From the NCBI RefSeq assembly GCF_002899715.1, contig NZ_PPEK01000008.1, forward strand, positions 1-64,000: a DNA stretch of 64,000 bases. Direction: 5' to 3'. Position 1 is the first letter of the stretch; each line of letters starts with the position of its first letter. A model generated the notes under the pieces. It was not told the DNA's origin and searched no databases. It worked only from the letters and a program-made list of their open reading frames with translations. A program made the translations under genes and the position numbers. Positions 53,098 through 61,649 of the stretch are shown here, piece by piece. Source of the DNA: Enteroscipio rubneri (GTDB taxonomy: Bacteria > Actinomycetota > Coriobacteriia > Coriobacteriales > Eggerthellaceae).

Positions 53098-54512
53098 TGG
53101 GCGGAGTTTTCAAAATCTTCCACCATATCGGCAAGTTCCTGCCGCGAATGAATATCCACCTTACGATAGATGCGCTTGATGTGCGTTTTCACAGTGTTGG
53201 CCGAAATGCACAGCTCTTCGGAGATTGAGGGAGCGTCCCTGCCGAGCAACACCATGCGCAGCACTTCTTCTTCACGGCTTGTAAGCCCGTACTCTTCGGA
53301 GACGAGAGCCGCAAAATAGTCCCGACTTAAAAGCGTTGAAGGTGCTCCTCCTCCGTCATCGCCTTCCTGTCCGCTTCCCAAAACGATGTCGGAGTCGTAT
53401 GCGCTGCCATCATGCAAGCGAGCGGCTACCAGCAGAACCGCGAACACTGCGAATACCAGAACGTACATCCCCACGCCCGTATAGTCGCGCGGCAGCAATC
53501 CCACGACATATCCGAGCGTCGGAAAGATGTTCACCACGCCTGCCGCGGCAGCGTACAGCCCCGAAGCCGAGAACCCCTTGCGCTTCGCAATGGAGGCGCA
53601 CAGCGGCATGAGCAGTATGAGGCAGAGGTTGAACGCAGCGCTCACGATACCCATGCACAGCACCTGCAAAACGCCGGCCACGAACGCTTGCAGGACTATC
53701 AGCAAGCAGGCAATTGGACAGAGCAGGCGAAACACCCATGCAACGCTGAAGGAGCGCACACCCGGCATCGACGCCGCCAACAAAACGACCGAAACGGCAA
53801 ACGCCTCCCCGATGGCGAAGAACATACTGGCAAGCGCATCCAATCCGGCGACGGTCCATGAGTATTGGTAGGCGAACCCCAACGCCCCCGCGCAGATGAT
53901 CGGAACGAAAAGGCCTTTGATACCGGAAAGCAAGCGGACGTTATCGCGCTCTTTCTCGCCCGAGCTGTTTTTCGCAGGCATCGCAAGCTTTACAGAAAAA
54001 CCGGCGGATAAGACAAGGAAAAGGCATTTGGTGACCAGCACCGCCTCCGCCGATTGAAAGGCGCTAATGAAGATAACGGCGAACGATGCCATAAGGCTGC
54101 CTGCCAGAATGCAGAACTGAAAGCTGCGCCTGTCGAACAGATAAGCGACTCCTGCCCAGAACGCGAAAAGCACCGCGAACGAGGCGCCCGTCCCAACGTG
54201 CAATCCAGTCATAATTCCGAAAGGAATCGTCAGGATACCATGGTTGTGCAGGTAGAATACTCCTTGGCTCACCACGATTGTTCCTGCGGCGATCAATGCC
54301 AAACCAAGCGGAACACGCTTGATGCCGCGCGGCAAAAGCGCTGTAGCAACGAGAAAATACGCCATGAAGAACGCCGTGTTCTCCACGATGCGCGAGGATA
54401 TCGTCTCCGTAGCTAATTGCTGATACCCTTGAGAGACGAACACCTGCGTTGCAGAAGCTACGAATGCGGCATATCCAACGACTGCCACAAATACCCTTTT
54501 CCTCGAATCCAT
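53079..54512 (-). CDS. LuxR-family regulator with polytopic membrane sensor (4)
   Basis: A 477-residue protein: about twelve hydrophobic helices (VFVAVVGYAAFVASATQVFV to MYVLVFAVFAVLLVAARLH), a linker with GSGQEGDDGG, then HTH (LTSREEEVLRMVLLGRD, ISEELCISANTVKTHIKR, IYRKVDIHSRQELADMVED). GGGGAG precedes ATG 54512. It is divergent from reductase 4, with the shared CACCC-N5-GGGTG operator between them. Confidence 0.88.
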   Translation of the reverse strand: MDSRKRVFVAVVGYAAFVASATQVFVSQGYQQLATETISSRIVENTAFFMAYFLVATALLPRGIKRVPLGLALIAAGTIVVSQGVFYLHNHGILTIPFGIMTGLHVGTGASFAVLFAFWAGVAYLFDRRSFQFCILAGSLMASFAVIFISAFQSAEAVLVTKCLFLVLSAGFSVKLAMPAKNSSGEKERDNVRLLSGIKGLFVPIICAGALGFAYQYSWTVAGLDALASMFFAIGEAFAVSVVLLAASMPGVRSFSVAWVFRLLCPIACLLIVLQAFVAGVLQVLCMGIVSAAFNLCLILLMPLCASIAKRKGFSASGLYAAAAGVVNIFPTLGYVVGLLPRDYTGVGMYVLVFAVFAVLLVAARLHDGSAYDSDIVLGSGQEGDDGGGAPSTLLSRDYFAALVSEEYGLTSREEEVLRMVLLGRDAPSISEELCISANTVKTHIKRIYRKVDIHSRQELADMVEDFENSAHQGLLG

Positions 54513-54586
54513 GCCAGATCTCCCCGTCTTGCACAATTCCCTGACCCGATTGTAGCGGAGCGGCTTTGTTTCGCAGGCACGATCCG

Positions 54587-54603
54587 TCACCCACGCCGGG
54601 TGA
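54587..54603. promoter_or_regulatory. Operator-like TCACCC-N5-GGGTGA upstream of reductase 4
   Basis: TCACCCACGCCGGGTGA, in the divergent region between regulator 4 and reductase 4, about 90 nt before the reductase ATG. It differs from the site before reductase 1 (42928) by two central bases over the 16-base CACCC...GGGTGA overlap. Confidence 0.6.
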
Positions 54604-54693
54604 TCTTTCGGCACGCACCCGCCAAGCATGGTTACAGGCCGGCAATCGACGAGTACGGTTTGTGTCGTCTGTTATCGAAGGGAAGGGAAACCT

Positions 54694-56241
54694 ATGAAAC
54701 TCACGCGAAGGAATTTTTTGCAGGGAGCAGCGTGCGGCATTGCCGGAACAACGCTTGCAGGCGTCGTCGGCTGCTCACCCCAGGGCCAAACAGCATCCGA
54801 CCAAACCGCCGGCGAGGGCGGAGAATCCGCAAGCGCTACGGAAGAAAAGGATGTCGCCCAAACCTACGAATGCGACATATGCGTCGTCGGGGCAGGGTTT
54901 TCCGGCATGATAGCAGCGGTACAGGCGCATGAAGACGGAGCGAATGTCATCGTGCTGGAGGCGGCCGATATCACAGGCGGGGCCTCGGCGAACGGCGTAG
55001 AGGGGTCGTTCGGGGTGGATTCAAGCCTTTCAAAGGAGCTCGGCATCCAAGTGGATTTGAAGAACATCCTCATGAGCGAGATGGAGCAATCCCAATGGCG
55101 CGCAGACGGCCTTGCCTGGCTCGAGATGATGGAAAATTCTGGCCAGAATATCGATTGGCTCATTGAGCAGGGTGTAAAGTTCGACAAAGTGGACGACTAC
55201 CACGGCAAGGACTATCGAACCTTTCACTGGTATCAAGGCGGCATCACGGAAGGCTATATCAATCCGATGACGGCCAAACTAGAAGAACTTGGCATCCAGG
55301 TGGAGTTCTCGACCAAAGCCGAGGAGCTCATCCTCCACGATGGAAATGTATGCGGAGTGTATGCGCAGAATAAGTCCGAGTGGATACAGGTCAATGCGAA
55401 AGCCGTCATCTTGGCCACCGGAGGATTCGGCGCGAACTATGAGCTCTGCTCGAACATAGGCTACCCTGCCGATCGGCTCCTATCCGTCGGATCGCCTCAT
55501 GACGACGGGTCCGGGCATGACATGGCCATCACCGCCGGCGCAAAGGATTTCGCAGATTACGCAGCCGACAACTGCGGCTCCATCATCAAATCGTTCTCCT
55601 TCAGTATGACGAATCTCGGTTTCTGCATGGCACCTCAAATTCCATGGATCAATGAAAGCTGTGAGCGATTCTATAAGGAGGACAACTGCACGGTAAACCT
55701 CTCGCTGGCGAATCCGCCGAAATGGAACCAGGAACGCTCGTTCATGATCTGGGACGAAGCCATATTTGAAGCGTATGCCGCCACCCAGGAGGACGACATG
55801 CGCGCCCTCTTGGAAAGCGCGCTCGCCTCGGGTGAGGGAGACGTATTCAAAGCGGACACCTTCGCCGAGCTCGCCAAGGCCGCCGACTTGGATCCGGACC
55901 GGCTTGAGAGCTTTGCGAACGAGTACAACGCCATGTGCGCCACGGGCAAAGACGAGCTCTGGGACAAAGATCCTCGATTTCTCGTCCCTTTGCAGAATCC
56001 CCCTTACTACCTGGCTCAACCGATCAACGCCATGTTCACCACTATCGGAGGCGTGGCAACCAATCGCAATGCTCAGGCCATCGATGCCGACCATCATGCA
56101 ATCGAGGGGTTGTACGTGGTGGGCGTGGAAGGCTGCATGCTCTACCGCAATGTGTATACCATCGGCACGCCTGGCTCGTGCAGCGGCAATTCCATCAATA
56201 CCGCGAGAACCGCCGCGAAACACGCAGCGGCGAGACTCTAG
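54694..56241 (+). CDS. Tat-exported FAD reductase, fumarate-reductase-like (4)
   Basis: A 515-residue flavoprotein, the shortest of the set. Tat signal LTRRNFLQGAACGIAGTTLA, lipobox VVGCSP, FAD motif DICVVGAGFSGM. The substrate-side segment is unusual: WINESCERFYKEDNCTVNLSL, with two Cys. The C-terminal cap is AIEGLYVVGVEGCMLYRNVY then TPGSCSGNSINTARTAAKHA. GAAGGGAAGGG precedes ATG 54694. It is paired with the divergent LuxR 4. The different cap and substrate region suggest a different acceptor from reductases 2 and 3. Confidence 0.88.
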   Translation: MKLTRRNFLQGAACGIAGTTLAGVVGCSPQGQTASDQTAGEGGESASATEEKDVAQTYECDICVVGAGFSGMIAAVQAHEDGANVIVLEAADITGGASANGVEGSFGVDSSLSKELGIQVDLKNILMSEMEQSQWRADGLAWLEMMENSGQNIDWLIEQGVKFDKVDDYHGKDYRTFHWYQGGITEGYINPMTAKLEELGIQVEFSTKAEELILHDGNVCGVYAQNKSEWIQVNAKAVILATGGFGANYELCSNIGYPADRLLSVGSPHDDGSGHDMAITAGAKDFADYAADNCGSIIKSFSFSMTNLGFCMAPQIPWINESCERFYKEDNCTVNLSLANPPKWNQERSFMIWDEAIFEAYAATQEDDMRALLESALASGEGDVFKADTFAELAKAADLDPDRLESFANEYNAMCATGKDELWDKDPRFLVPLQNPPYYLAQPINAMFTTIGGVATNRNAQAIDADHHAIEGLYVVGVEGCMLYRNVYTIGTPGSCSGNSINTARTAAKHAAARL

Positions 56242-56367
56242 ATGATCGGAAGCAGGTGCGATCCTTCGCGAGAGAGCACGACCGGATGGTACCGGCAAAG
56301 CTTTAGAGAATCGGAAGCAGAGTGCGGCCCCTCCCCGAGCGCCACCGCTTCTGCTTTCTCGCCAGTA

Positions 56368-56402
56368 CGCGGGGGCCGCATCTCATCGATGCGGCCCCCG
56401 CG
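56368..56402. terminator. Strong hairpin between convergent reductase genes 4 and 5
   Basis: A perfect 15-bp stem (arms 56368-56382 and 56388-56402, CGCGGGGGCC core) with a TCATC loop. It lies between two convergent stop codons and can serve both strands, although neither side has a long T-run. Confidence 0.65.
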
Positions 56403-56403
56403 C

Positions 56404-56442
56404 TTTCGCCCTACAGGCTCTTGATTTCGCCTTACAGGCTCT
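56404..56442. repeat. Tandem 18-bp repeat across the stop codon of reductase 5
   Basis: TTTCGCCCTACAGGCTCT (56404-56421) and TTTCGCCTTACAGGCTCT (56425-56442), period 21 nt, one mismatch. The period preserves frame: the second copy holds the TAA of the reductase and the first a TAG seven codons further on. Confidence 0.7.
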
Positions 56443-58177
56443 CGCCGAGAATCGTGCGGACGGCATGGCGCGCGTAGGTCATCGTCCTTCCGCTGGCCAG
56501 ACCCGTGAACAGGTTGGGATACGAGTGCGCGAAGAATCCGCCCGACACGTCGCCCACCAAATGGAGGCCCGTGAACGGCACGCCTTGGGCATCGACCGGG
56601 TTCAGATCGGTGTTGACATGGACGCCGTCGAGCGTGCACAAGAGCCTGCTGCACGTGCGCAGCCCGTAGTACGGAGGCTGATCGAGCGCGATCAGGCGAT
56701 AAGGTTCTTTGTAGAAATCGTCGTCATGGCCCTTGGCGGCAAGCTCGTTGTAGCGCGCAACCGTTTGGGCGAACGTCTCGGGAGGTATGTTGAGTTTTGT
56801 CGCCAGTTCTTCGGGTGTGTCGGCGCTCTGCACGAAGCCGGCTTGCTCCCATTCGGCGATAGTGTCCGGCAGCGTTTCGTACTTGCCATCGGACGGAGCT
56901 CCATTGGGATACGGGTAGTGGCGCGCGCAGCCGACCGTTTCGAACTGCTTCATGTGCTCAAGGTAGTTGGCGTCCCAAATGGTGCACCAACAATGCTCGG
57001 GCTGATAGGCCGCCGCATGGACAATGTAGTCGTAGGGCGCCGATTCGTTGGCGAACCGCTCGCCGTTCAAGTTCACCTTGAGCCACGCCTGCGACCCGAA
57101 CCGGACCTGCTTTTTAAGTTCGGGCCATCCCAGGCCCTCGGTGCAGGTGAGAGGCGTCTCGTTGGGATACATGCCGGTGCGATCAAACACCATGCACGCA
57201 TGGGTCTCATCGAATGCGGCTCCCATCCACAAGCAGGCTTTGATCCCATCCCCGGCGGTCAGGCCGGCCGACGTGTAGCCTGCCGGCATGCTGGCAAGCG
57301 TCTGCGGCTGGAGAGCCCGCAGCATGTCTATGTTGTGCTGGTATCCGCCGGTTGCCAAAATGATGCCCTTCGTCGCCTTGAAGCGGATCACCTTGCCGTC
57401 GGCATCCTGGGCGAGAGCGGCGGTAACCGCGTGATCGTCGTGCTCGAACTTCACGAACGCCGTCTCGAAGCGGAACTCGCCGCCCAGTTCCTCCACGTAC
57501 TCGGGCCATACCACCTTGCTCGTCCGCTCAGGGTCGTCCCATACGGGGCTGTGCCCGGATTGGAACTTGGGATAAGCGCCGGGATCGTCGAACGTGGCGG
57601 AGTAGCCGCCCTCGAACAGCAAGTGCCCGACGTTGCGTCGTTCAAGCAGGTCGGCGTACCAGTCGATCGCTTCGTAGCTTTCGTCCAACCACAGCTTCAC
57701 CAGACGCTGGTCCATGTCGTTGGCGGCATACATGGTGATGTAGTGCAGGCACGCTGCCGGGTCGGGGCTGTTGTTTTCTGCCCGTTGCAGCTTCGAGCCG
57801 ATGCCTCCAACATCGTCACGCACCATGCCGGCCGCGCCGGTCTTTTCGATCGTGATGGTTTTCAAGCCCTTTTCCAGGCAGGTCATGGTCGCCACCATGC
57901 CGCCTGAGCCCGCGCCAATGATGAGAACATCCGTCTCCACCGTTTCCTCGGGCTCGCCAACATCGGGCTCGGCGCCAAGCCAGTCGGCCGCGGATGCGGC
58001 GTTGGCGGACGATCCTGTCTGGGTGACATCGTGCGAGCCGTCATCCGAGGCGCTGCTCGACCCACCGCCCGATGGCGAGCAGCTTCCCAAAACACCGAGG
58101 GCTGCAATGCCGGCTGTTCCCGCAACGGCCCCTTGCAAGAAGCTTCGGCGCGTCAGCTCATGTTCCATCTTCCCCAT
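56432..58177 (-). CDS. Tat-exported FAD reductase, fumarate-reductase-like (5)
   Basis: A 581-residue flavoprotein. Tat signal LTRRSFLQGAVAGTAGIAAL, lipobox VLGSCSP, then a Ser/Gly/Ala linker and the FAD motif DVLIIGAGSGGM. Substrate-side segment VNLNGERFANESAPYDYIVHA; C-terminal cap PFTGLHLVGDVSGGFFAHSYP then FTGLASGRTMTYARHAVR. GGAGGAG precedes ATG 58177. It is divergent from LuxR 5, with an inverted repeat between. The cap is intermediate between reductases 2/3 and the others. Confidence 0.88.
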   Translation of the reverse strand: MGKMEHELTRRSFLQGAVAGTAGIAALGVLGSCSPSGGGSSSASDDGSHDVTQTGSSANAASAADWLGAEPDVGEPEETVETDVLIIGAGSGGMVATMTCLEKGLKTITIEKTGAAGMVRDDVGGIGSKLQRAENNSPDPAACLHYITMYAANDMDQRLVKLWLDESYEAIDWYADLLERRNVGHLLFEGGYSATFDDPGAYPKFQSGHSPVWDDPERTSKVVWPEYVEELGGEFRFETAFVKFEHDDHAVTAALAQDADGKVIRFKATKGIILATGGYQHNIDMLRALQPQTLASMPAGYTSAGLTAGDGIKACLWMGAAFDETHACMVFDRTGMYPNETPLTCTEGLGWPELKKQVRFGSQAWLKVNLNGERFANESAPYDYIVHAAAYQPEHCWCTIWDANYLEHMKQFETVGCARHYPYPNGAPSDGKYETLPDTIAEWEQAGFVQSADTPEELATKLNIPPETFAQTVARYNELAAKGHDDDFYKEPYRLIALDQPPYYGLRTCSRLLCTLDGVHVNTDLNPVDAQGVPFTGLHLVGDVSGGFFAHSYPNLFTGLASGRTMTYARHAVRTILGESL

Positions 58178-58299
58178 CTTCTCCTCCTTCAACGTTCTTA
58201 GAAAGCGCGCGGCCTCATTTCGAACTACGGCCGCTGCGCCTGCGCAGCTAGCACGTTACGATTCCTCCGATGTGCTGTCACTCGGGCGCGTGGATCGGC

Positions 58300-58321
58300 G
58301 GGGATGATCTTGCTCATCCCC
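58300..58321. promoter_or_regulatory. Inverted repeat between reductase 5 and regulator 5
   Basis: GGGGATGA-TCTTGC-TCATCCCC, 8-bp perfect arms with 6-nt spacer, 123 nt before the reductase ATG and 131 nt before the regulator ATG. Confidence 0.55.
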
Positions 58322-58452
58322 CCTCATCCTTCTCCATCTACTACCCATTTCATCAGGTAATTCCATGCCTAACGAAAGCTTCGACTCGACGGATCGTCAC
58401 CGGCACTGCACGTATTTGCTATAGAATGGGAACGACGGCATGGGAGGGTCCT

Positions 58453-59928
58453 ATGGGGATATGCTCGACGTCGAAACAGCCGGGGCGCGATTCCGCCCCT
58501 CATGGAACCGGAGATGGCAAGACCGTCGGTCTCTTTGCCCGGCTGCCTTCCATCCCTCTTGCTTTTCTGGGGTTCGGCATCTATCGCGCGTGGATCGAAC
58601 TAGCCTTCGTCGGATCGTTTGTCGATTTTCCAGCCACGCAGTACAGCGGACATGATTGCTTCGATCTGACGATTCTTGCGACGGCGCTCGTCTTCGTCGC
58701 CGCCTCGCGGCGTCTCGGCACCCTGTACAACCGCAAGGTGCTCTACGGAGCGTGCGGGATCTCCTTGATCGGATCCACGCTGGGGCTGTTCGCTTCGCTG
58801 TACGCCCCGGAGTATGCCGCGACGCTCGCCGTGCCCTCTGCGGTGCTGGGCGGGTTCGGCATTGCCTTGAGCATCCTGTTCTGGTCAGAGCTGTACTGCT
58901 GCCTCAATCCAGTGCGCGTCGCGCTGTATTTCTGCGCATCCATTGTTGCGGGAGCGATGCTCATCTACATCTGCCGAGGATTCCTCATGCCGTGGCTTTT
59001 CGCTGCCATGCTGATCATGCCCCTCGCATCGCTCGCCTGCCTTCGAGCGAGCTTCCGCTCCCTCCCTCCCGAAGAACTCCCGCATCCGTACCGGGGTAGC
59101 TTCTCCTTCCCTTGGAAACCGATTCTGCTCATGGCCTTGTTCGCCTTCGCTTACGGATTAAAAGAGTCCTCGCTCTACGCAAGCACGTTCGGGCCGCATT
59201 CGGCATTCGGCACCGTCGTTATGGCATCTCTCGTATTCGTCGGCGTGGTGTTTCAGGGCGGCAAGTTCGACTTTAGGGTGATCTACCGGTTCGCCCTGCC
59301 GCTCATGGTGGGAACGTTCCTCATCCTGCCAAGCCTGGGATTTCTGGACAATGCAGCGGCTGACTTCTGCTTGACCGGCGCGTACACCGCCTTCTCCATC
59401 CTCATCATGATCATCCTGACCAGCCTGAGCTTCCGACAGGGCATATCCGCCATTTGGCTGTTCGGCATCGAACGCGCCATACGCGTCTCGTTCAACATGC
59501 TCGGACGGCAAACGGAATCGCTCGTTTCCGAAACCGATTTCATGGGCGGTCTTCCTCCGGACTTCGTTCTGAACGCGCTCGTCATCCTTCTGGTAGCCGT
59601 ACTCACCATGATGCTTCTGACGAGCAAGGGAATGCCGGATCGCTGGGGAGTCGCCTTTTTCGATAGCTCCGAGGACGCCGACGAAAGCTATCTCGTCAAC
59701 GACCAGCATCTTGCGGCGCTGTGCGGAAAGGTGGCGAAAGAGCGCCTGCTCTCGCAACGAGAAGAGGAGGTGCTGTTCCTGTTGGCTCAGCGAAAGTCGA
59801 TTGGCGCCGTTGAGAAGGAACTCGTGGTGGCCAAAGGAACCGCGAAGACCCACATCAGAAACGTGTACCGCAAGCTTGACGTGCACTCGCGCGACGAGCT
59901 TGTCGAATACCTGGAAATGCACGACTGA
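58453..59928 (+). CDS. LuxR-family regulator with polytopic membrane sensor (5)
   Basis: A 491-residue protein: a polar leader of about 28 residues, about twelve hydrophobic helices (IPLAFLGFGIYRAWIELAFV to FVLNALVILLVAVLTMMLL), then HTH (LSQREEEVLFLLAQRKS, EKELVVAKGTAKTHIRN, VYRKLDVHSRDELVEYLE). ATG 58453 is chosen because GGGAGGG precedes it; an earlier ATG exists. It is divergent from reductase 5, its probable target, and is followed by regulator 6. Confidence 0.87.
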   Translation: MGICSTSKQPGRDSAPHGTGDGKTVGLFARLPSIPLAFLGFGIYRAWIELAFVGSFVDFPATQYSGHDCFDLTILATALVFVAASRRLGTLYNRKVLYGACGISLIGSTLGLFASLYAPEYAATLAVPSAVLGGFGIALSILFWSELYCCLNPVRVALYFCASIVAGAMLIYICRGFLMPWLFAAMLIMPLASLACLRASFRSLPPEELPHPYRGSFSFPWKPILLMALFAFAYGLKESSLYASTFGPHSAFGTVVMASLVFVGVVFQGGKFDFRVIYRFALPLMVGTFLILPSLGFLDNAAADFCLTGAYTAFSILIMIILTSLSFRQGISAIWLFGIERAIRVSFNMLGRQTESLVSETDFMGGLPPDFVLNALVILLVAVLTMMLLTSKGMPDRWGVAFFDSSEDADESYLVNDQHLAALCGKVAKERLLSQREEEVLFLLAQRKSIGAVEKELVVAKGTAKTHIRNVYRKLDVHSRDELVEYLEMHD

Positions 59929-60052
59929 CGTTGCGACGACACCTGCCATCATAGCAGAGCCCGGCGGCGCGGACGCAAAAGTCATGCTACAGTATCGATG
60001 CCCCCTCGCCGATGTCTGTCATCGGCGAAACGAAGCCAGCAAGGAGAAATGC

Positions 60053-61513
60053 GTGCAAGAGGGTTCTGTATCCACGTTCGTTCGGGAAGCGAAGGGCCTG
60101 TGCGTCGATGCTTCGGCTGCGCTCAAAAGCAACCTCCTTCTCGTACTTGGAAGCATCGCATGGTGGGGCAGCCATTTTTTGTTGCTCTGGAACGTCCCCA
60201 TCGCAACGCTCGATTCGTTCATGAGCGGCTATGACGGCAGGTTCGTGCTCACCATCGCAGGAACCGTCGTCGCCCTCGGAGCCTTGGCCTTGCTTGCATG
60301 GCGCAAGCCGAACCTCAGCTTGTACGCGCATCCCGCCTCGTATGCGATGTTCGCCGGCTGCGCATCGCTTGCGCTCGTGCTGCTCGTGATACCATCCATC
60401 GTCGAAGCGGGCGCCTTCGCGGGCGCCGTCGGCGCGTTGCTTTCCGGTATCGGGAACAGCTTCGCACTGGTCCTGTACGGCGAGCTGCATGCGCGCATGG
60501 GCTACCGCTTCGTACCGCTGGCCTGCGCGGTCGAGACCGTCGCAGGGGTTGTCGTGTTCGCCCTGCTCTCGCAGCTGCCGATGATCGCGGAAATGGTTGC
60601 AGCCGCAATGCTCGTGCTGATTGCCGCCGCCCTCTATTTCACCTCCGCTCGCTCCCCTGAAAGATCCGCAGACGTTCCCGCTCCGACGCGCGTCGATATG
60701 ACCGTGCGGTCATTGGTGGCCCTCGCCATGCTCACCGGGTTCGCTTACGGCCTTCTGCGCACATTCGCTATCGGAGGTCTCGAAGCGGCCAGCATGCGTG
60801 CGGGAATGACCTCGGAAGCTATCGGTACCTGCCTGAGCGCACTTCTATTGGTCGCCGTCTTTTTTCTCCAATACCGGCAGTCGCTTTTCGAGCAGTGCCT
60901 GTTGTTCGTTGTTCCGCTCGTGGCCACAGGGATGCTGCTGATATCGGTACAGGGAGTGAGCGTGGTCGCCCCTATGGCCGTCAACACGGGGGGTTTCGCA
61001 TGCTTTTTCAACCTGATGTGGTATTTCGCAGCGGTTTTAGCCGCACGCAGCACACGGCATCGCGTTACTTTTCTCGTGGCATTGCTGTTCTTCGGCAGCC
61101 AATTCGGACAGCTGCTGGGAGCATTGGTGCCCGTGCAGTTCGCCAATGCGTTTTCCAGCGGACTGATGTATATGCTGCTGCTCGTCCTAACGCTTTTCCT
61201 CTACTGGCGCGCGAAATCGCTTCGAAGCGCTGCGGAGGCGCCGAATCAAGCGGCGGCGTTGTCCGCCGTTTACGGAGAAGACTCAGTGAGCAGCCAGTCT
61301 GCTGTTTGGGTGAAGCAGTTTGGCCTGAGCCCCCGTGAAGCGGAGATAGCCCAGTTGCTCGTGCAGAGGATCCCCTATAAACAGATAGGCGAAGAATTGT
61401 TCGTTTCGGGAAACACGGTGAAAACTCACGTGCGCAACATCTACAAAAAGGCTGACGTATCATCGCGCGAAGAGCTGCTCGAAAAGCTGAACGACCTCGC
61501 GAAAAAAGGGTGA
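60053..61513 (+). CDS. LuxR-family regulator with polytopic membrane sensor (6)
   Basis: A 486-residue protein starting at a GTG with AAGGAG at good spacing. About twelve hydrophobic helices (LLLVLGSIAWWGSHFLLLWN to LMYMLLLVLTLFLYW) precede the HTH (LSPREAEIAQLLVQRIP, GEELFVSGNTVKTHVRN, IYKKADVSSREELLEKL). It is the gene immediately before reductase 6, same strand, 136 nt apart, and is its probable activator. Confidence 0.88.
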   Translation: MQEGSVSTFVREAKGLCVDASAALKSNLLLVLGSIAWWGSHFLLLWNVPIATLDSFMSGYDGRFVLTIAGTVVALGALALLAWRKPNLSLYAHPASYAMFAGCASLALVLLVIPSIVEAGAFAGAVGALLSGIGNSFALVLYGELHARMGYRFVPLACAVETVAGVVVFALLSQLPMIAEMVAAAMLVLIAAALYFTSARSPERSADVPAPTRVDMTVRSLVALAMLTGFAYGLLRTFAIGGLEAASMRAGMTSEAIGTCLSALLLVAVFFLQYRQSLFEQCLLFVVPLVATGMLLISVQGVSVVAPMAVNTGGFACFFNLMWYFAAVLAARSTRHRVTFLVALLFFGSQFGQLLGALVPVQFANAFSSGLMYMLLLVLTLFLYWRAKSLRSAAEAPNQAAALSAVYGEDSVSSQSAVWVKQFGLSPREAEIAQLLVQRIPYKQIGEELFVSGNTVKTHVRNIYKKADVSSREELLEKLNDLAKKG

Positions 61514-61577
61514 CCCCGGAAATTTCTTTTTATTCTTCCTGATCAAAAGTACTATTTGAATTCACACTTTATTCGCG

Positions 61578-61595
61578 ATTGCCGCATGCGGCAAT
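61578..61595. promoter_or_regulatory. Perfect 18-bp palindrome upstream of reductase 6
   Basis: ATTGCCGCATGCGGCAAT with no spacer, 54 nt before ATG 61650, in an otherwise AT-rich promoter stretch. It is the only reductase-associated repeat here without a spacer. Confidence 0.6.
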
Positions 61596-61649
61596 GGTTC
61601 CTAGAATCCTTCAACGGTTTCGAAGCAATCGAAGAAGGAGGGAATCGCC

